Positions 17,978-28,663 of a DNA stretch of 64,000 nt are shown piece after piece. Every line of letters begins with the position of its first letter. Position 1 is the stretch's first letter. The stretch is taken from NCBI GenBank assembly GCA_963803545.1, contig CAWDMX010000001.1, forward strand, positions 744,001 through 808,000, given 5' to 3'. The translations under genes were made by a program, and so were the position numbers. The notes beneath the pieces are model-generated. The model did no database searches, was not told the origin of the DNA, and saw only the letters and a program-made list of their open reading frames with translations. The stretch is from Legionella_C sp963803545. GTDB taxonomy: Bacteria; Pseudomonadota; Gammaproteobacteria; Legionellales; Legionellaceae.

Positions 17978-20900
17978 ATGAAGGTTGTTTTTGCCAATGC
18001 CCATCCGTCGGATAACAACGCAAACGATTGCATCAAGGCAATTAGACATGCTATCGAATCCAATGATTTAACAGGTTTCACGAACGGGTTAAGCGCGCTT
18101 CAATTAACGAACCCCCCGGTTGTATTAACGCCGATTGAGACTCTTGCTTATGCTTTGATTTCCAAGGGGCGAACCGAATTTTTTCAAGCGTTAAGAGCCA
18201 GTCGAATAGCGATAAATTGGTCGTACGCGCACCCCATTCGGGTTGCCAATGACCAATCGGCAACCCGCTCCTATCTCATGAACGCGATTATTCACAATAA
18301 CCTGTCTCTAGTAAACGAACTCATAGAATGCGGTGTTGATGTCAACCGCGTCAGTTACGGCTCAAAAAAAGTAGTTTCGCCACTCGCCTTTGCGTACGAA
18401 CAACAGTACAGCGCTATTTTTTTATCGCTGGCAAAAGCAAAAGGCGTGCTTGGTCTTTCTGAGGACAGTATGGCGCTAAAAGTAGGGGTTATTGCGCAGG
18501 ATTTGCAACACAACAAACGACGCTGTTTAGATTTTCAAACAGTGCGGCTGTCGGATTTTGATTTTGAACTCGTAGTCCAGTCTATGATGGCGTATGAGGG
18601 TGCCGAAGGGCTTGATTTAACTCTTGATAGCGGCATGAATCTCAAAAAACTGCGTTGTTTAATAGCAGCACTGGAGTCGCGCAAGATCCCCCCCAACATT
18701 TGCAGGCTTCGCATAACTTGGTCGAGCAGTTGTCTGCCAACGGTTACCATCGCAACCGAAAAACTGTTGCAGACTGTCAAGAAACTTCCTCTAAAAGAGT
18801 TGGTTTTAGAAGGCTTTAAAACGACGCCCGAAACGATAGCGCGTATTGCCGAGATAGTTCAGTGCGACGGCGCCTTATTGACTCATCTATCGCTTGTTAA
18901 TTGCCGGGTAAGCGATAATTATTTAATGACGTTAGCCGCTGCGGTCAATCGTACAAAAGCCCCGCTTAAACACCTACGAGTAGAGGGGGATAAGAGCTCC
19001 AAGCAGGCTTATTTTGCACTGTGGCACGCGCTTAAAACCAATAAGGCGCTTGGCGCCGACATCCGGCTTACCTGCGCTTACGAACCGACGAACGATGCGG
19101 TTGATTGCCATCAGGCTAAAGCGCAGGCTTACAACACGCTTTTAACGGCTAGAAAACGCGGTACCGTGAAGCTTAAGGGCGCCCTAAATAATAAATACTA
19201 CCAATTGTTGTACAGCCTACAAGGCTCGGGGCTGCAAACGCTATTTCACTCAGAACTAGGCCTCTGTGGGCTGCTCTATGAAGACAATTCAGCGGTTTTA
19301 TTGCAAATTAAGCCAACAAAGAAAGCCCATAAGCCGGTTCTTGTTCGTCTTGAAAATACGAACAAAGTTCTCGACTATGTCTTTGTAGAAAGCGCATTAC
19401 AGACAACGGCAATTACAACCGTACTGCCTGTTGCGGCGTTAATAGATATCAACACGAATGCTTTCCAAATACTTAAAGACGCGGGTCTTGAAGGGTTGAC
19501 GCTCCATTTTAAAGGAGCCTCGTTGATAAATAAGGGGCGAGTGCGTGCGCGCGCAGCCAATCTGAATACACCCAGCGTAACCAATCGAGGCACTATTTTT
19601 ATTGATGACGTGCTTGATTTAAGAGACGCAAAAACATTTTTGAACGACGGAAGTATCGAGGTTGGTGGCACTTTGCACCTGTCTTTAGCAACAGCGTTTG
19701 TAAATAGCAAAAAAAGCCGCTTACACGGCGTACAGTCCGTACGCATAGATTCTCCTACCGTTAAAGATTACGGCCAAACAGTGGTGGCTTTAGAGTACGT
19801 CATCAACGCCTCACAAGCGTTGATAGTCGCCGGCAAAACGCACGCGAGCGGTGCGCAATTGCGCGCGCGTGAAATTGATATACAAAAAACGGCTGTCTTA
19901 GCAACACAATCCACGTTGCATTTGGATGGGGTGATAATTCGCCTTAACGGCACCATTACTCAATTTTCAGACGGGCCGTTACCCGCAGAATACAGCGGCA
20001 AAAAAGGGGTGTTACTAATCCAAGGACAGAAGGTTATTGTGCAAGAGCCGGCCTCATTGTGCAGACAGAACGATATTATAGTGGAAGGCCACGACGTTGA
20101 GATTGGCGATGCTGTTTGCGTTCGTACCAACCAGAATGCGCTACTAACCGGTGTTCGTCTTGTCGACAGAAGCACAACAACCGTGGGCTTAAGTTATGGA
20201 GTTCATGCGCAGCAAGAAGTTATTTTGCAGGGAAACAAACGTGCAATTCTTAGCTTTTTGAGCGCGCAACGTGTCCTAATTGAGAACGCATGCACCCTGA
20301 GCATTCGGTCAACGCTTGAAATAGCCGCCCAAGACGTGGTGGACATTCACGGAGCTATAGAGCAGGAACTTGGAGCGCTTCCCTCAGGTTTTGAGAACGC
20401 AACGGGTGCGTTAGTTTTAACCACAAATCAGGCAACTCTAAATACAAACGCGTTTATAAAGTGGCAAAAAAATATCGCTATTAAGGCACAAGCACTGGTG
20501 CTTCTGGAAAATTCTAGGGTTGAGACCGCGTCGCAGTTGTCAATAGAAACGGCTAAATTAGCCGTTGATGGTTGTCTACAGGCTCAAACCCTGCATCTAA
20601 AAAGCCCCAACTTTGTAAATTTATCCGGCTCAGGATACTGCTCGGCAGAAAATATTTCTGTACGCGCCTCTGATATTGCAATTGCTTGCACTCTGCGCTC
20701 GGCATCGAAACTGCATCTATTCGCCGAGAAATCGCTGCAACTTGGTTCAAAAATTGAAAGCCCAACCGCATTAATAGTGGCTTTGGATATTAAGCTTTCA
20801 CGCTCTAACGCTTCAGGAGATTATTATTTTATAGCAGCAACCGAAGACGCGTTTAATCGCTGGAAAAATTCGGAGTCCAATGCATTGAATACATTGGACT

Positions 20901-23900
20901 TTAGTGGGTGTTTTTTGCTTTCCGGAACTTCGACCGTTGATGGAAAGTTGGAGGTGTACGCTCAAACAATAAACTTTGATCGCAGCGCTACGTGTGAGGT
21001 TACTAAAAGCGTAGCGCTTTACAGTATGGGTAGTGTTGCAATTGCGGGCAGCTTAAGTACGAAAGAGGATTTGAGTCTGCATTTCTCAGGCAATGCCGCT
21101 ATTGGTATTACTGGTACGATATCGGCTAAAACCACGCTGATTAAGGCTTCGAAACAGGCCTCAGTAAAGCAATCATTGCAGATAGCAGACGGTGATTTAC
21201 ATATTTTTGCCAATACGGTCGTGATTGCTGCCGATTTAACCGTTGTTAATGGGAGCTTGATTATCCATTGCCCAGGGGCGGTTACCATCAATCAGGGCTG
21301 TACGGTTTGCGCTAAAAACGTGACCATTCTAACGGACGATGCCTGTGTAAACCGCGGTATCATTAACGCGAGCGCGACTACCACGATTAAAGCGAGAGGG
21401 CTTACGCTCAATATGTTGGCAAAAATAACAGCCGATAGCCTGGTGGTATACGCCGATGCGCTTGTTCTTGAAGAGCAGGCGGCGATTGTGGTTTCGGGTA
21501 CGTCGCTGCAAAACAGCCACGCACCCGCTTTTAATGCGGCTATCAAAGAATCGATTGCGCTAAAAAACAGCACGAGAATAATCGCAAACAACGGAAGCGT
21601 TGCGATTGCTGTAGGCTTTTACAACCACCCAAGCAAAGAGAGCCAAGCCGATGCCTCTGTGCTCAAAATGGAGCACGATAAAGACCAGGTAAACACCGTT
21701 TTCTCGGTGGATATTGCGGGTGAAATTACAGCGAACAACGGTCGTATTGTTGTAAATCTTAGAACAGAAACCATCCGCTACTATTTGGATTGGGTCAAGA
21801 ATCAGGCGCTTCATAGTGGCAACCTAAGTCAGCTTGTTATTCAGACAAAAGGAATACTGCGTGCGCATGATGGCATTCAGGTACAGGCGGATGATTTTTA
21901 TTGTTCAGGTCTTGTTGAAAGCGGTGGAGCTGTTGTTGCTAAGCTAAATCGATATTTTGTAATGGGGATGACCTCGTTAAACAGCGTTACGGAGGAAATA
22001 GGAAGTACTATACAGGCAGATACAACGTTTATAAGCGCGAGTTTTGTTTTCGGTTTAGCCTCCAATATAACCGGTCGAGAAATGTTACAAATTCAGTCAT
22101 TAGCGTCAATTTTACTGTCCAAACTGCAAGGTCATCGCGTTCAACATCTGTCTATGTTTGACCTTTGTCACGGCGTTCAAGTGCCAAGTCTTAAGCATTA
22201 TAAAAAGTTGGGCGCAAAGGGTCTTCAATCAGCGGTAAAAAATATTTACCAAGAAACAACCGCCCTGGAAATGGCGCAGGCTATGATCTCTCTGATGATA
22301 CTTGTAAATCCTGCATTTGCGGGCCTACAAACGGCTCAATCCCTATTTAGGCTCGTCTCTTTTTGCGTGCGATTTAAGAGTGTTATGAGCGAAATTAACA
22401 CCCTGAAAGAGCGTATGGATAATAACGAGGCGCAATTTTCTGACTGTATTGCTGTAATTGTTAAAGGCAGCCAAATGGTGCTTCAGGGAGGAGCGTATAT
22501 TTATACATCGTATAAATATAATTCCCCGCAAACGGTTATTCGAAATCTTATGTCGGAGGGTTACGCATCACACCAGGCGGTATCGTCTTTTTCTTTACAG
22601 CACCTTCGGGAAACCCTAGTTCAAGCTCCAAATACGCGCGCAATGAAACGCTGGGGCAATGACGTGATGCAAAAAATGTGCAGCCTCGATACGGCACTTA
22701 CTACAGCAAATAGCTTAAACCTTATGCCGCACGCATCGAACACCAGCGTATACACCTCGGGTGTGGGGTATAGGGCGTCGGGCGTGACTGCTACAAACAG
22801 CAACTACACCGGTGTGCCCTATGCGTTTCTTCCGTTAGGAGCGACGTTCGCCTTCAGCAATACCGAACGCTATCAAGCAGGGCGACTTCATGGATTAAGA
22901 CTGGGGTTTAAAAATCATGTATCGTCATCAGGCTCACTGGCAATGAGGGGCTTCCAAGACTCTACGGCGCATTCTACGATTGAAATTGCAGATACGCTTC
23001 ATGCAACCAATAGCACGATTGAAAATCTGGAAAGACTGCGCTGTGGTGACCTGTATGTGCGTGCTGAAAAGAGAGCTGCGCGCGTTATTGTGGCAGACAA
23101 CGCCCAGATGCAAGTAGGCAATATTATTGTTGATGGCAAGGGCGCCTCGTTGCAAACGAAAAAAACAAAACAGATGCCGGCAGAAAAACAGATGCCGGCA
23201 TCGGCATCTGAGAGCCCAACCGTTGTACATGAAAAGCCTGCAACTAAAACAACCGCGCCTGACCGCCAATCAAATCAGTACGCTAGAAAGATAGATGCGA
23301 AGGACATTGCGGCTTTAAGCGGTGGGGTTATTGAACTGAGTGATGCAGCTATTGCCTTTAATAATATGACTCAAGACGATGGTTCTTCAATTCGTTTGTC
23401 TAGGAGCACCCTTGAAGGCAACACGCTTGCGGGAGGGGTCAATTTAACGGATATTTTTGCGCGCTTAATAACAATTGCTGACGGCGCTGAAGCCGATGAA
23501 ACGAAACTGCGGCAACAACAATGCCTTACTCTAACGGGTTATGTTCAAATAAATACTAAGGAAGCGTTTCTACGGCGTCGCATTAGGGCTAACGGCTATG
23601 CCGTTATCAACACCGATACCCTTGCGCTTTCAGGAGCCGCAACCGTTGCCGTGGGTGCGAGACTGGTTTTGAATACCGAGGCGCTCGATTGTCACTCGCC
23701 GCATGTTATGGGCAAAGGTGCCGTTCAATTAACAGCGAATCGCGGTGCTTTTAATGGCCAGTGGCGCGCGCACGAGGTTGAACTGGGCGGCGCTTTAATT
23801 GGCGGCAGCCCTGAAAGCGTACTAGCCGGGGCCACGGGTTACGCCGGTGTTCAACCCTCCTTTTTCGGGAATAAAAGCGGAAAACTAACACTCAATATAC

Positions 23901-26900
23901 CGACCTTTAGTTTTGAAACATCCTCTAATGTTGCGGCTGGTTCTACGACGAATTATGGCCGGGAGTGCGCTATTACGGTTTATGCGGCGGACATAACCCT
24001 CAATCAACGGTGGAGTTCAGAGCACGCGCTTGATTTGAGAGCCGTATCCGGTAGTGCGCGGTTAAAGGGTATTCAAAGTCCGGGTTTAACCGTTGTTGCA
24101 AAAAAAGCTATTAAAGGGGTCTCCGGCTTTTTTAACGTGGGTAATAACACACTCCTGTTTTACTCGGAAGACGGTTTGATGGATTTAAGAAACGCTCACT
24201 TTATGGGCCGTGATATTCTTCTTTCAGCACAAGGTGCGGTGTGGGCGCAAGGAATTCGTATCAATGACGGTCAACATTATTATTCTAGATCTATAAAGTC
24301 AGTACCGGTCGCTCCTAATCACGTTCGTCTAGAAAGTCGAGGCAATTCGGTTTATCTAAAAGCCGTTCCTTACGATTGGCAACAAAATGGCAAATCCGTC
24401 GATTATCATGTGTCTATCGTACGCGGTGGTGCCGGCGATGGGTACGGTGGCGTTGGTGTTTGTATTTTGGCTCAGGAAAACATTGAAGGCCAAGGCGTCA
24501 CTGTCTCAGCAATAGGACGCAATGTTATAGCGGCTGAGTTAGGGAGTGTAAATTTAGACGCATTAGCAGGCTGCCGCACGGTATCGCATGGCAATTGGTT
24601 CTGGGAAAAAAAGGATAGCATTGCCGAGGCGACACTAACTAAAATAGTTTCTAGCGCCGGGGATAATGCGGTTCAAGCCGGCGGCACGCTATTGCATCAA
24701 GGCGCCGAATTTGTCGTGAGCGCTGACAATCAAACCTATATGGACGTCTGCGGTGAGATATGCGGCGGTAGTTTGGTAATGCGAGAGCAAAAAAGAGGGG
24801 GGTTTTTAAACAAGTCCAAAACCACCACCGATGTTAGCGTGCCCACAAAGTTTCGCGGTTCCGTGCATCAAAAATCGGGGAGCCGTATTACGAGCAATGG
24901 CCTTATAATTGATGCGCCGAATGGGTTTGCAACATTTCAAGCACCTAGTGGAGTTTATTTAGGCGCAAAAGTCATTCATACGGATTCAGAGCGTTATCAA
25001 TTGGAGTTTTCTTTGCGCGTTTTAGGGGTCGAAGTTTTTAATTCCGCCTCAACGAGCGCAAAAGAGGCTTTTCGAGCAATGCTTAATAACGATCCGTTGG
25101 TTGCAAAATTACTAGCAAGCTTTGATTGCAAAAGCCGGGAAGACTTGGCTGCATCGCTTTGGAACTTAGGCATACAAAGCTACAACGACTTAGTAGAGTT
25201 TTCACGGTTTTGTGCAGCAGAGGAGGGGGGTGTGCAGAGCTATCTGGCTCGTTTAGGTATTTTGGATGGCAAAGGACGGGTCAATCCTACAGTTAGTTTA
25301 AGTATGCGTTACAGCTGTATTCGTGAAAAAATTGCCCAGCTCGATGAGTCGAGTATTCGTGTTGGCTTGCTTGTTTGCGATGCTAGCACGAACAGCGGGG
25401 ATCGTCGTGCGTGGGGCGACGTTGTCTTAGGCAATGGGCTTGCTGTTGGTGCAGGTAGAATTAATATTCATGCGAAAGCGTTTAGGCAACAGGGCGTTGT
25501 TTTACCGTACAGTAAAACAACGGATGGGCTGACCGGCTCTCTGTCCGCACCTCTGCTTACGCCGCAAGCACTTGCTGCGGGAATTGGATGCACTCAGAGC
25601 ACGACCCAGGCCGCTCACGCTCGTAATCAAACCCTGACTACAGGACAGCTTGTACTAAACGCAGAAGAGTGGACGCTTGATGGAGCCAATCTTATGGCGG
25701 GTCGGCTAACGTTGATTAACCCCTTAAAAAAATTATTCATTACAACCCACGCGGACAAGCTGTCCGTGCGTGGTGGAAATTTTTATATTGCTACAGACCT
25801 TAATGTTAATGCAGCCTCTTCGGATGCAGACAGTTATACAGTCACGCAACAGGCGGGTATTTACATTCACGAGCACGCACAAGGGTTTATTGCTGAACAG
25901 GCGAGGCTTCATGGTGGCTTTATTCACTTCAAAGGCGGCAATCAATTGAGCTGCGATAGGATAAGCGAAGACGCTATTTACGAGCGTAATAACGCTAGGG
26001 AACTGCGTGTTTCAGCAAGCCTTCCCTTTGGAACCCGTTCGCACACTCAGGAGGCGCCACACACCGCGGACAGACCACCGCAGCAGAAAAAACCCATAAC
26101 AACAGGGCTTGGTGTAGGTGGAGAGTATAAGCGCTATCAAGGTTCTATAAGTAGTGAGGTAGCCGCGCGTGTTGAGGCGCCAAGACAAACCCCAAGAGCC
26201 GTACATTACCGGCGTCAATTGGAGATAAGTAAGCTTGATGTTCCAACCGAATTAAACACCATCAAAGAAGCCAACCAAGACATTAATACCTTGTTAAGAC
26301 ACTTTAGAATCCAGGCCAAGGTGCTGCCTGAGATTGCTAAGAAAGAACAGGCTAAGGTAATAGTCGCCCTGAAGGCTATTTTTTCTTTCTTGAGAGACTC
26401 GGCGGCTACTCTAGGCGCCTACCATCCTGACAATGAGCATTGTTTTGAAGACAGCCCGCCTTCACAAAACCCTTACCTACAAAATAGGCGACAGTGGCCG
26501 CGCAACACTCAGTTGACGACCGCAATACATGATTATTTGGCGGCAATATTCCAAAAATCGGATGATTTTACAGTACGGGCATTACAAAAAGAGTTTTTTA
26601 GTGACTCAGCACTAATACAAGGCGTTGGCAATTCTCTCAGGAAGCTGTGTTTGTTTGTGTACGGATGCACGCGTACGGTTACCTTAAGTCTAAGCGACAC
26701 CATTGCCTTGATTAACGACGAATTGCAAGGAACGCTTATACCACAAGAGAGAACCTTAGGCGCCGCGTGGAAGCCTACGGGCAATATAGCAATTGCTATT
26801 CTTGAAGGCTTGCTAACGCTCGCTTCCAAGGGGGTTAAAGTACTTCACTTGGCGGCAGTTGCAGAGGCTAAAAATGAGCTGGATTTACGGGGTTTGGATA

Positions 26901-28354
26901 CCTTTGAACTTGAGGCGCTTGATGAAGCGCTGAGGACGGCTCTGAATCGCGACCTTGGGCTGGATTATTTTAGAGGGTTATCCCTCCATGATAGGGGCGC
27001 AATTGTAGTAGAGATTCTTAGTGACTTATTAATACCTTTCGTTATTGGTAAGCTTGGGAAAGCCAGTCTAAACTACAAACGTTTTGGGCAGTTTAAAGCA
27101 CCAAAAGCTTTTATACCGACGACACTTGTTGATTGTGAAATGGGTGCTGGTGCGGCGAATATTGACGCTGCATTTATTCGCAATATATTCAACTACAGTC
27201 GCTCTGAGGGCACGAAACTTTCAAAAATTGAATGGAAAAAAAGTCTTTATCAAAACTCCGAGTTTATTATTTCTAAAGGAGTGCATTGTCTACATCCTGA
27301 GCTTGGTGAGGTTTTTTTCTTTAAGTACGTTGTCGATAAAAAAGCAACCGTAAAATTTAGCACGGGGTACTATGGGAACAATGTGAAGGCTCATATCAAA
27401 CATCCCTCTCTGATTGATGGCAAAAATGCTGTAGCCGCAGGAGAGATTACGGTCTACTTGGATGCATTGGGAAAAGCGGTGATAAAAGAAGTGGATTTTT
27501 TCTCAGGTCATTATCTTCCTTTTGGGGTAGAGGCGAGGCTGGTTAGACATGCTTTTAAAAAGGCCGGTTTTCCCGAGGAGTTTATGGTTCGTGACTTTCA
27601 AAATTCCCGTGCTCTAGATTGCCGCTCTATACAGCCAAAACTGATTGCCCAATCCGATGCGACGGCGATAGGGGTTGGTGCTTTATTAAAAAACCCTCTT
27701 AGTTTTTTCTCAAGCAAGCAAAGGGAGCAACAAGAGCCTCCTCAAAAGGTTCACTCCGAAGCCGTCAGCGGTTCGGCTTTTATAAAAAAAACTCCCGGTT
27801 TGTTTTTGTCCGACGGCCGCCGCGCTCCCCGTCTTCAAGTTGAGACGGGGCGTGATACAGCGCAGCGTTATGGCTATGAGCCGGAAGAAACGTGTGGTGA
27901 TGGCAACTGTTTTTACTATGCGCTCGCACGGTTATTGGCGCGAGAAAATATGCAGTACACCGCTCAAGATCTGCGGGAGCTTGCGGTTAAACATATTGAA
28001 AGCAATGCCGATTTCTACGCACCCCAATTGGGTGGCGACGCTCGCCTTCGATCTTTTTTGGAAGAACACCGTAGGAACTTCACCCACGCGGATGAAACAA
28101 TTCGTCTTGCGTTAGCACGTGAGTTGAATATAGATATTGTCGTTTTAAGCGATCAAGGCAACCGTGTTGTTTGCAACAGACAGGCGGAACCCGTGGCAAC
28201 CATCGGGTTGCTGCATGTCAATGGCAATCATTTTGAGTCCCTAGCGCGCGCAAAAAAACCGCCATCGAACAAGCGGTTAGCGGATTTAATCAAAGGCCAT
28301 TCGATTGATGAGGAGTGTGCGTTTGTAAGTAGAGCGCTGCTGTTTTTACCCTGA
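17978..28354 (+). CDS. Giant 3458-residue beta-solenoid protein with C-terminal OTU cysteine-protease domain
   Basis: Start is the ATG at 17978 with TAAGG 7 nt upstream. There is no signal peptide. Order seen: residues about 1-150 helical with an ankyrin-like pair (MNAIIHNNLSLVNELIECGVDVNR); about 190-370 leucine-rich-repeat-like (LKELVLEGFKTTPETIARIAE, LLTHLSLVNCRVSDNY); about 480-2700 a long filamentous-haemagglutinin-like beta-solenoid of short, divergent VxINGxVxxxxLxLxAxxI units, broken at about 1410-1600 by a helical insert; about 2850-3060 helical; 3290-3458 an OTU domain with CGDGNCFYYAL (Asp3308, Cys3311) and NGNHFESL (His3418). OTU domains cleave ubiquitin chains. A solenoid carrier with a protease tip suggests a secreted host-directed protein. 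No two-partner-secretion domain is visible. Confidence 0.85.
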   Translation: MKVVFANAHPSDNNANDCIKAIRHAIESNDLTGFTNGLSALQLTNPPVVLTPIETLAYALISKGRTEFFQALRASRIAINWSYAHPIRVANDQSATRSYLMNAIIHNNLSLVNELIECGVDVNRVSYGSKKVVSPLAFAYEQQYSAIFLSLAKAKGVLGLSEDSMALKVGVIAQDLQHNKRRCLDFQTVRLSDFDFELVVQSMMAYEGAEGLDLTLDSGMNLKKLRCLIAALESRKIPPNICRLRITWSSSCLPTVTIATEKLLQTVKKLPLKELVLEGFKTTPETIARIAEIVQCDGALLTHLSLVNCRVSDNYLMTLAAAVNRTKAPLKHLRVEGDKSSKQAYFALWHALKTNKALGADIRLTCAYEPTNDAVDCHQAKAQAYNTLLTARKRGTVKLKGALNNKYYQLLYSLQGSGLQTLFHSELGLCGLLYEDNSAVLLQIKPTKKAHKPVLVRLENTNKVLDYVFVESALQTTAITTVLPVAALIDINTNAFQILKDAGLEGLTLHFKGASLINKGRVRARAANLNTPSVTNRGTIFIDDVLDLRDAKTFLNDGSIEVGGTLHLSLATAFVNSKKSRLHGVQSVRIDSPTVKDYGQTVVALEYVINASQALIVAGKTHASGAQLRAREIDIQKTAVLATQSTLHLDGVIIRLNGTITQFSDGPLPAEYSGKKGVLLIQGQKVIVQEPASLCRQNDIIVEGHDVEIGDAVCVRTNQNALLTGVRLVDRSTTTVGLSYGVHAQQEVILQGNKRAILSFLSAQRVLIENACTLSIRSTLEIAAQDVVDIHGAIEQELGALPSGFENATGALVLTTNQATLNTNAFIKWQKNIAIKAQALVLLENSRVETASQLSIETAKLAVDGCLQAQTLHLKSPNFVNLSGSGYCSAENISVRASDIAIACTLRSASKLHLFAEKSLQLGSKIESPTALIVALDIKLSRSNASGDYYFIAATEDAFNRWKNSESNALNTLDFSGCFLLSGTSTVDGKLEVYAQTINFDRSATCEVTKSVALYSMGSVAIAGSLSTKEDLSLHFSGNAAIGITGTISAKTTLIKASKQASVKQSLQIADGDLHIFANTVVIAADLTVVNGSLIIHCPGAVTINQGCTVCAKNVTILTDDACVNRGIINASATTTIKARGLTLNMLAKITADSLVVYADALVLEEQAAIVVSGTSLQNSHAPAFNAAIKESIALKNSTRIIANNGSVAIAVGFYNHPSKESQADASVLKMEHDKDQVNTVFSVDIAGEITANNGRIVVNLRTETIRYYLDWVKNQALHSGNLSQLVIQTKGILRAHDGIQVQADDFYCSGLVESGGAVVAKLNRYFVMGMTSLNSVTEEIGSTIQADTTFISASFVFGLASNITGREMLQIQSLASILLSKLQGHRVQHLSMFDLCHGVQVPSLKHYKKLGAKGLQSAVKNIYQETTALEMAQAMISLMILVNPAFAGLQTAQSLFRLVSFCVRFKSVMSEINTLKERMDNNEAQFSDCIAVIVKGSQMVLQGGAYIYTSYKYNSPQTVIRNLMSEGYASHQAVSSFSLQHLRETLVQAPNTRAMKRWGNDVMQKMCSLDTALTTANSLNLMPHASNTSVYTSGVGYRASGVTATNSNYTGVPYAFLPLGATFAFSNTERYQAGRLHGLRLGFKNHVSSSGSLAMRGFQDSTAHSTIEIADTLHATNSTIENLERLRCGDLYVRAEKRAARVIVADNAQMQVGNIIVDGKGASLQTKKTKQMPAEKQMPASASESPTVVHEKPATKTTAPDRQSNQYARKIDAKDIAALSGGVIELSDAAIAFNNMTQDDGSSIRLSRSTLEGNTLAGGVNLTDIFARLITIADGAEADETKLRQQQCLTLTGYVQINTKEAFLRRRIRANGYAVINTDTLALSGAATVAVGARLVLNTEALDCHSPHVMGKGAVQLTANRGAFNGQWRAHEVELGGALIGGSPESVLAGATGYAGVQPSFFGNKSGKLTLNIPTFSFETSSNVAAGSTTNYGRECAITVYAADITLNQRWSSEHALDLRAVSGSARLKGIQSPGLTVVAKKAIKGVSGFFNVGNNTLLFYSEDGLMDLRNAHFMGRDILLSAQGAVWAQGIRINDGQHYYSRSIKSVPVAPNHVRLESRGNSVYLKAVPYDWQQNGKSVDYHVSIVRGGAGDGYGGVGVCILAQENIEGQGVTVSAIGRNVIAAELGSVNLDALAGCRTVSHGNWFWEKKDSIAEATLTKIVSSAGDNAVQAGGTLLHQGAEFVVSADNQTYMDVCGEICGGSLVMREQKRGGFLNKSKTTTDVSVPTKFRGSVHQKSGSRITSNGLIIDAPNGFATFQAPSGVYLGAKVIHTDSERYQLEFSLRVLGVEVFNSASTSAKEAFRAMLNNDPLVAKLLASFDCKSREDLAASLWNLGIQSYNDLVEFSRFCAAEEGGVQSYLARLGILDGKGRVNPTVSLSMRYSCIREKIAQLDESSIRVGLLVCDASTNSGDRRAWGDVVLGNGLAVGAGRINIHAKAFRQQGVVLPYSKTTDGLTGSLSAPLLTPQALAAGIGCTQSTTQAAHARNQTLTTGQLVLNAEEWTLDGANLMAGRLTLINPLKKLFITTHADKLSVRGGNFYIATDLNVNAASSDADSYTVTQQAGIYIHEHAQGFIAEQARLHGGFIHFKGGNQLSCDRISEDAIYERNNARELRVSASLPFGTRSHTQEAPHTADRPPQQKKPITTGLGVGGEYKRYQGSISSEVAARVEAPRQTPRAVHYRRQLEISKLDVPTELNTIKEANQDINTLLRHFRIQAKVLPEIAKKEQAKVIVALKAIFSFLRDSAATLGAYHPDNEHCFEDSPPSQNPYLQNRRQWPRNTQLTTAIHDYLAAIFQKSDDFTVRALQKEFFSDSALIQGVGNSLRKLCLFVYGCTRTVTLSLSDTIALINDELQGTLIPQERTLGAAWKPTGNIAIAILEGLLTLASKGVKVLHLAAVAEAKNELDLRGLDTFELEALDEALRTALNRDLGLDYFRGLSLHDRGAIVVEILSDLLIPFVIGKLGKASLNYKRFGQFKAPKAFIPTTLVDCEMGAGAANIDAAFIRNIFNYSRSEGTKLSKIEWKKSLYQNSEFIISKGVHCLHPELGEVFFFKYVVDKKATVKFSTGYYGNNVKAHIKHPSLIDGKNAVAAGEITVYLDALGKAVIKEVDFFSGHYLPFGVEARLVRHAFKKAGFPEEFMVRDFQNSRALDCRSIQPKLIAQSDATAIGVGALLKNPLSFFSSKQREQQEPPQKVHSEAVSGSAFIKKTPGLFLSDGRRAPRLQVETGRDTAQRYGYEPEETCGDGNCFYYALARLLARENMQYTAQDLRELAVKHIESNADFYAPQLGGDARLRSFLEEHRRNFTHADETIRLALARELNIDIVVLSDQGNRVVCNRQAEPVATIGLLHVNGNHFESLARAKKPPSNKRLADLIKGHSIDEECAFVSRALLFLP

Positions 28355-28663
28355 AAAAAAGACGCGGAGCTGTCTCGAGGAATGGGTTAATAACGCGGTA
28401 CGAACCTTTCGCGTACCAAGGTAGGGCGTGAAAACCTTGGAAAGGCGCCGCCAGGTATAAGGAATGGTCGTTGGCTCGCTTTAGGCCAAAAATTCACGTC
28501 CTACGCTGATGGATATTTTTTTTTGCAACGCGCCTTTTTCAAGGCTTTGTTTGAAAAACGCGGCTCAATCCGTGGCGATGAATCGCTGTTTGACGAGGAT
28601 TGGGTGCGGCAGAGTCAACACAACTCTGCCTTTCAAGCGGTTTTGTCCGTATACAGCGTGCTG
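28355..28663. other. Intergenic region with an unassigned open frame
   Basis: A plus-strand frame of about 90 codons without a normal start reads through 28395-28683 (FTSYADGYFFLQRAFFKAL, then RGDESLFDEDWVRQ). It has protein-like composition but matches nothing known to me and overlaps the 3' end of the next minus-strand gene. It may be a decayed duplicate. Confidence 0.3.
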
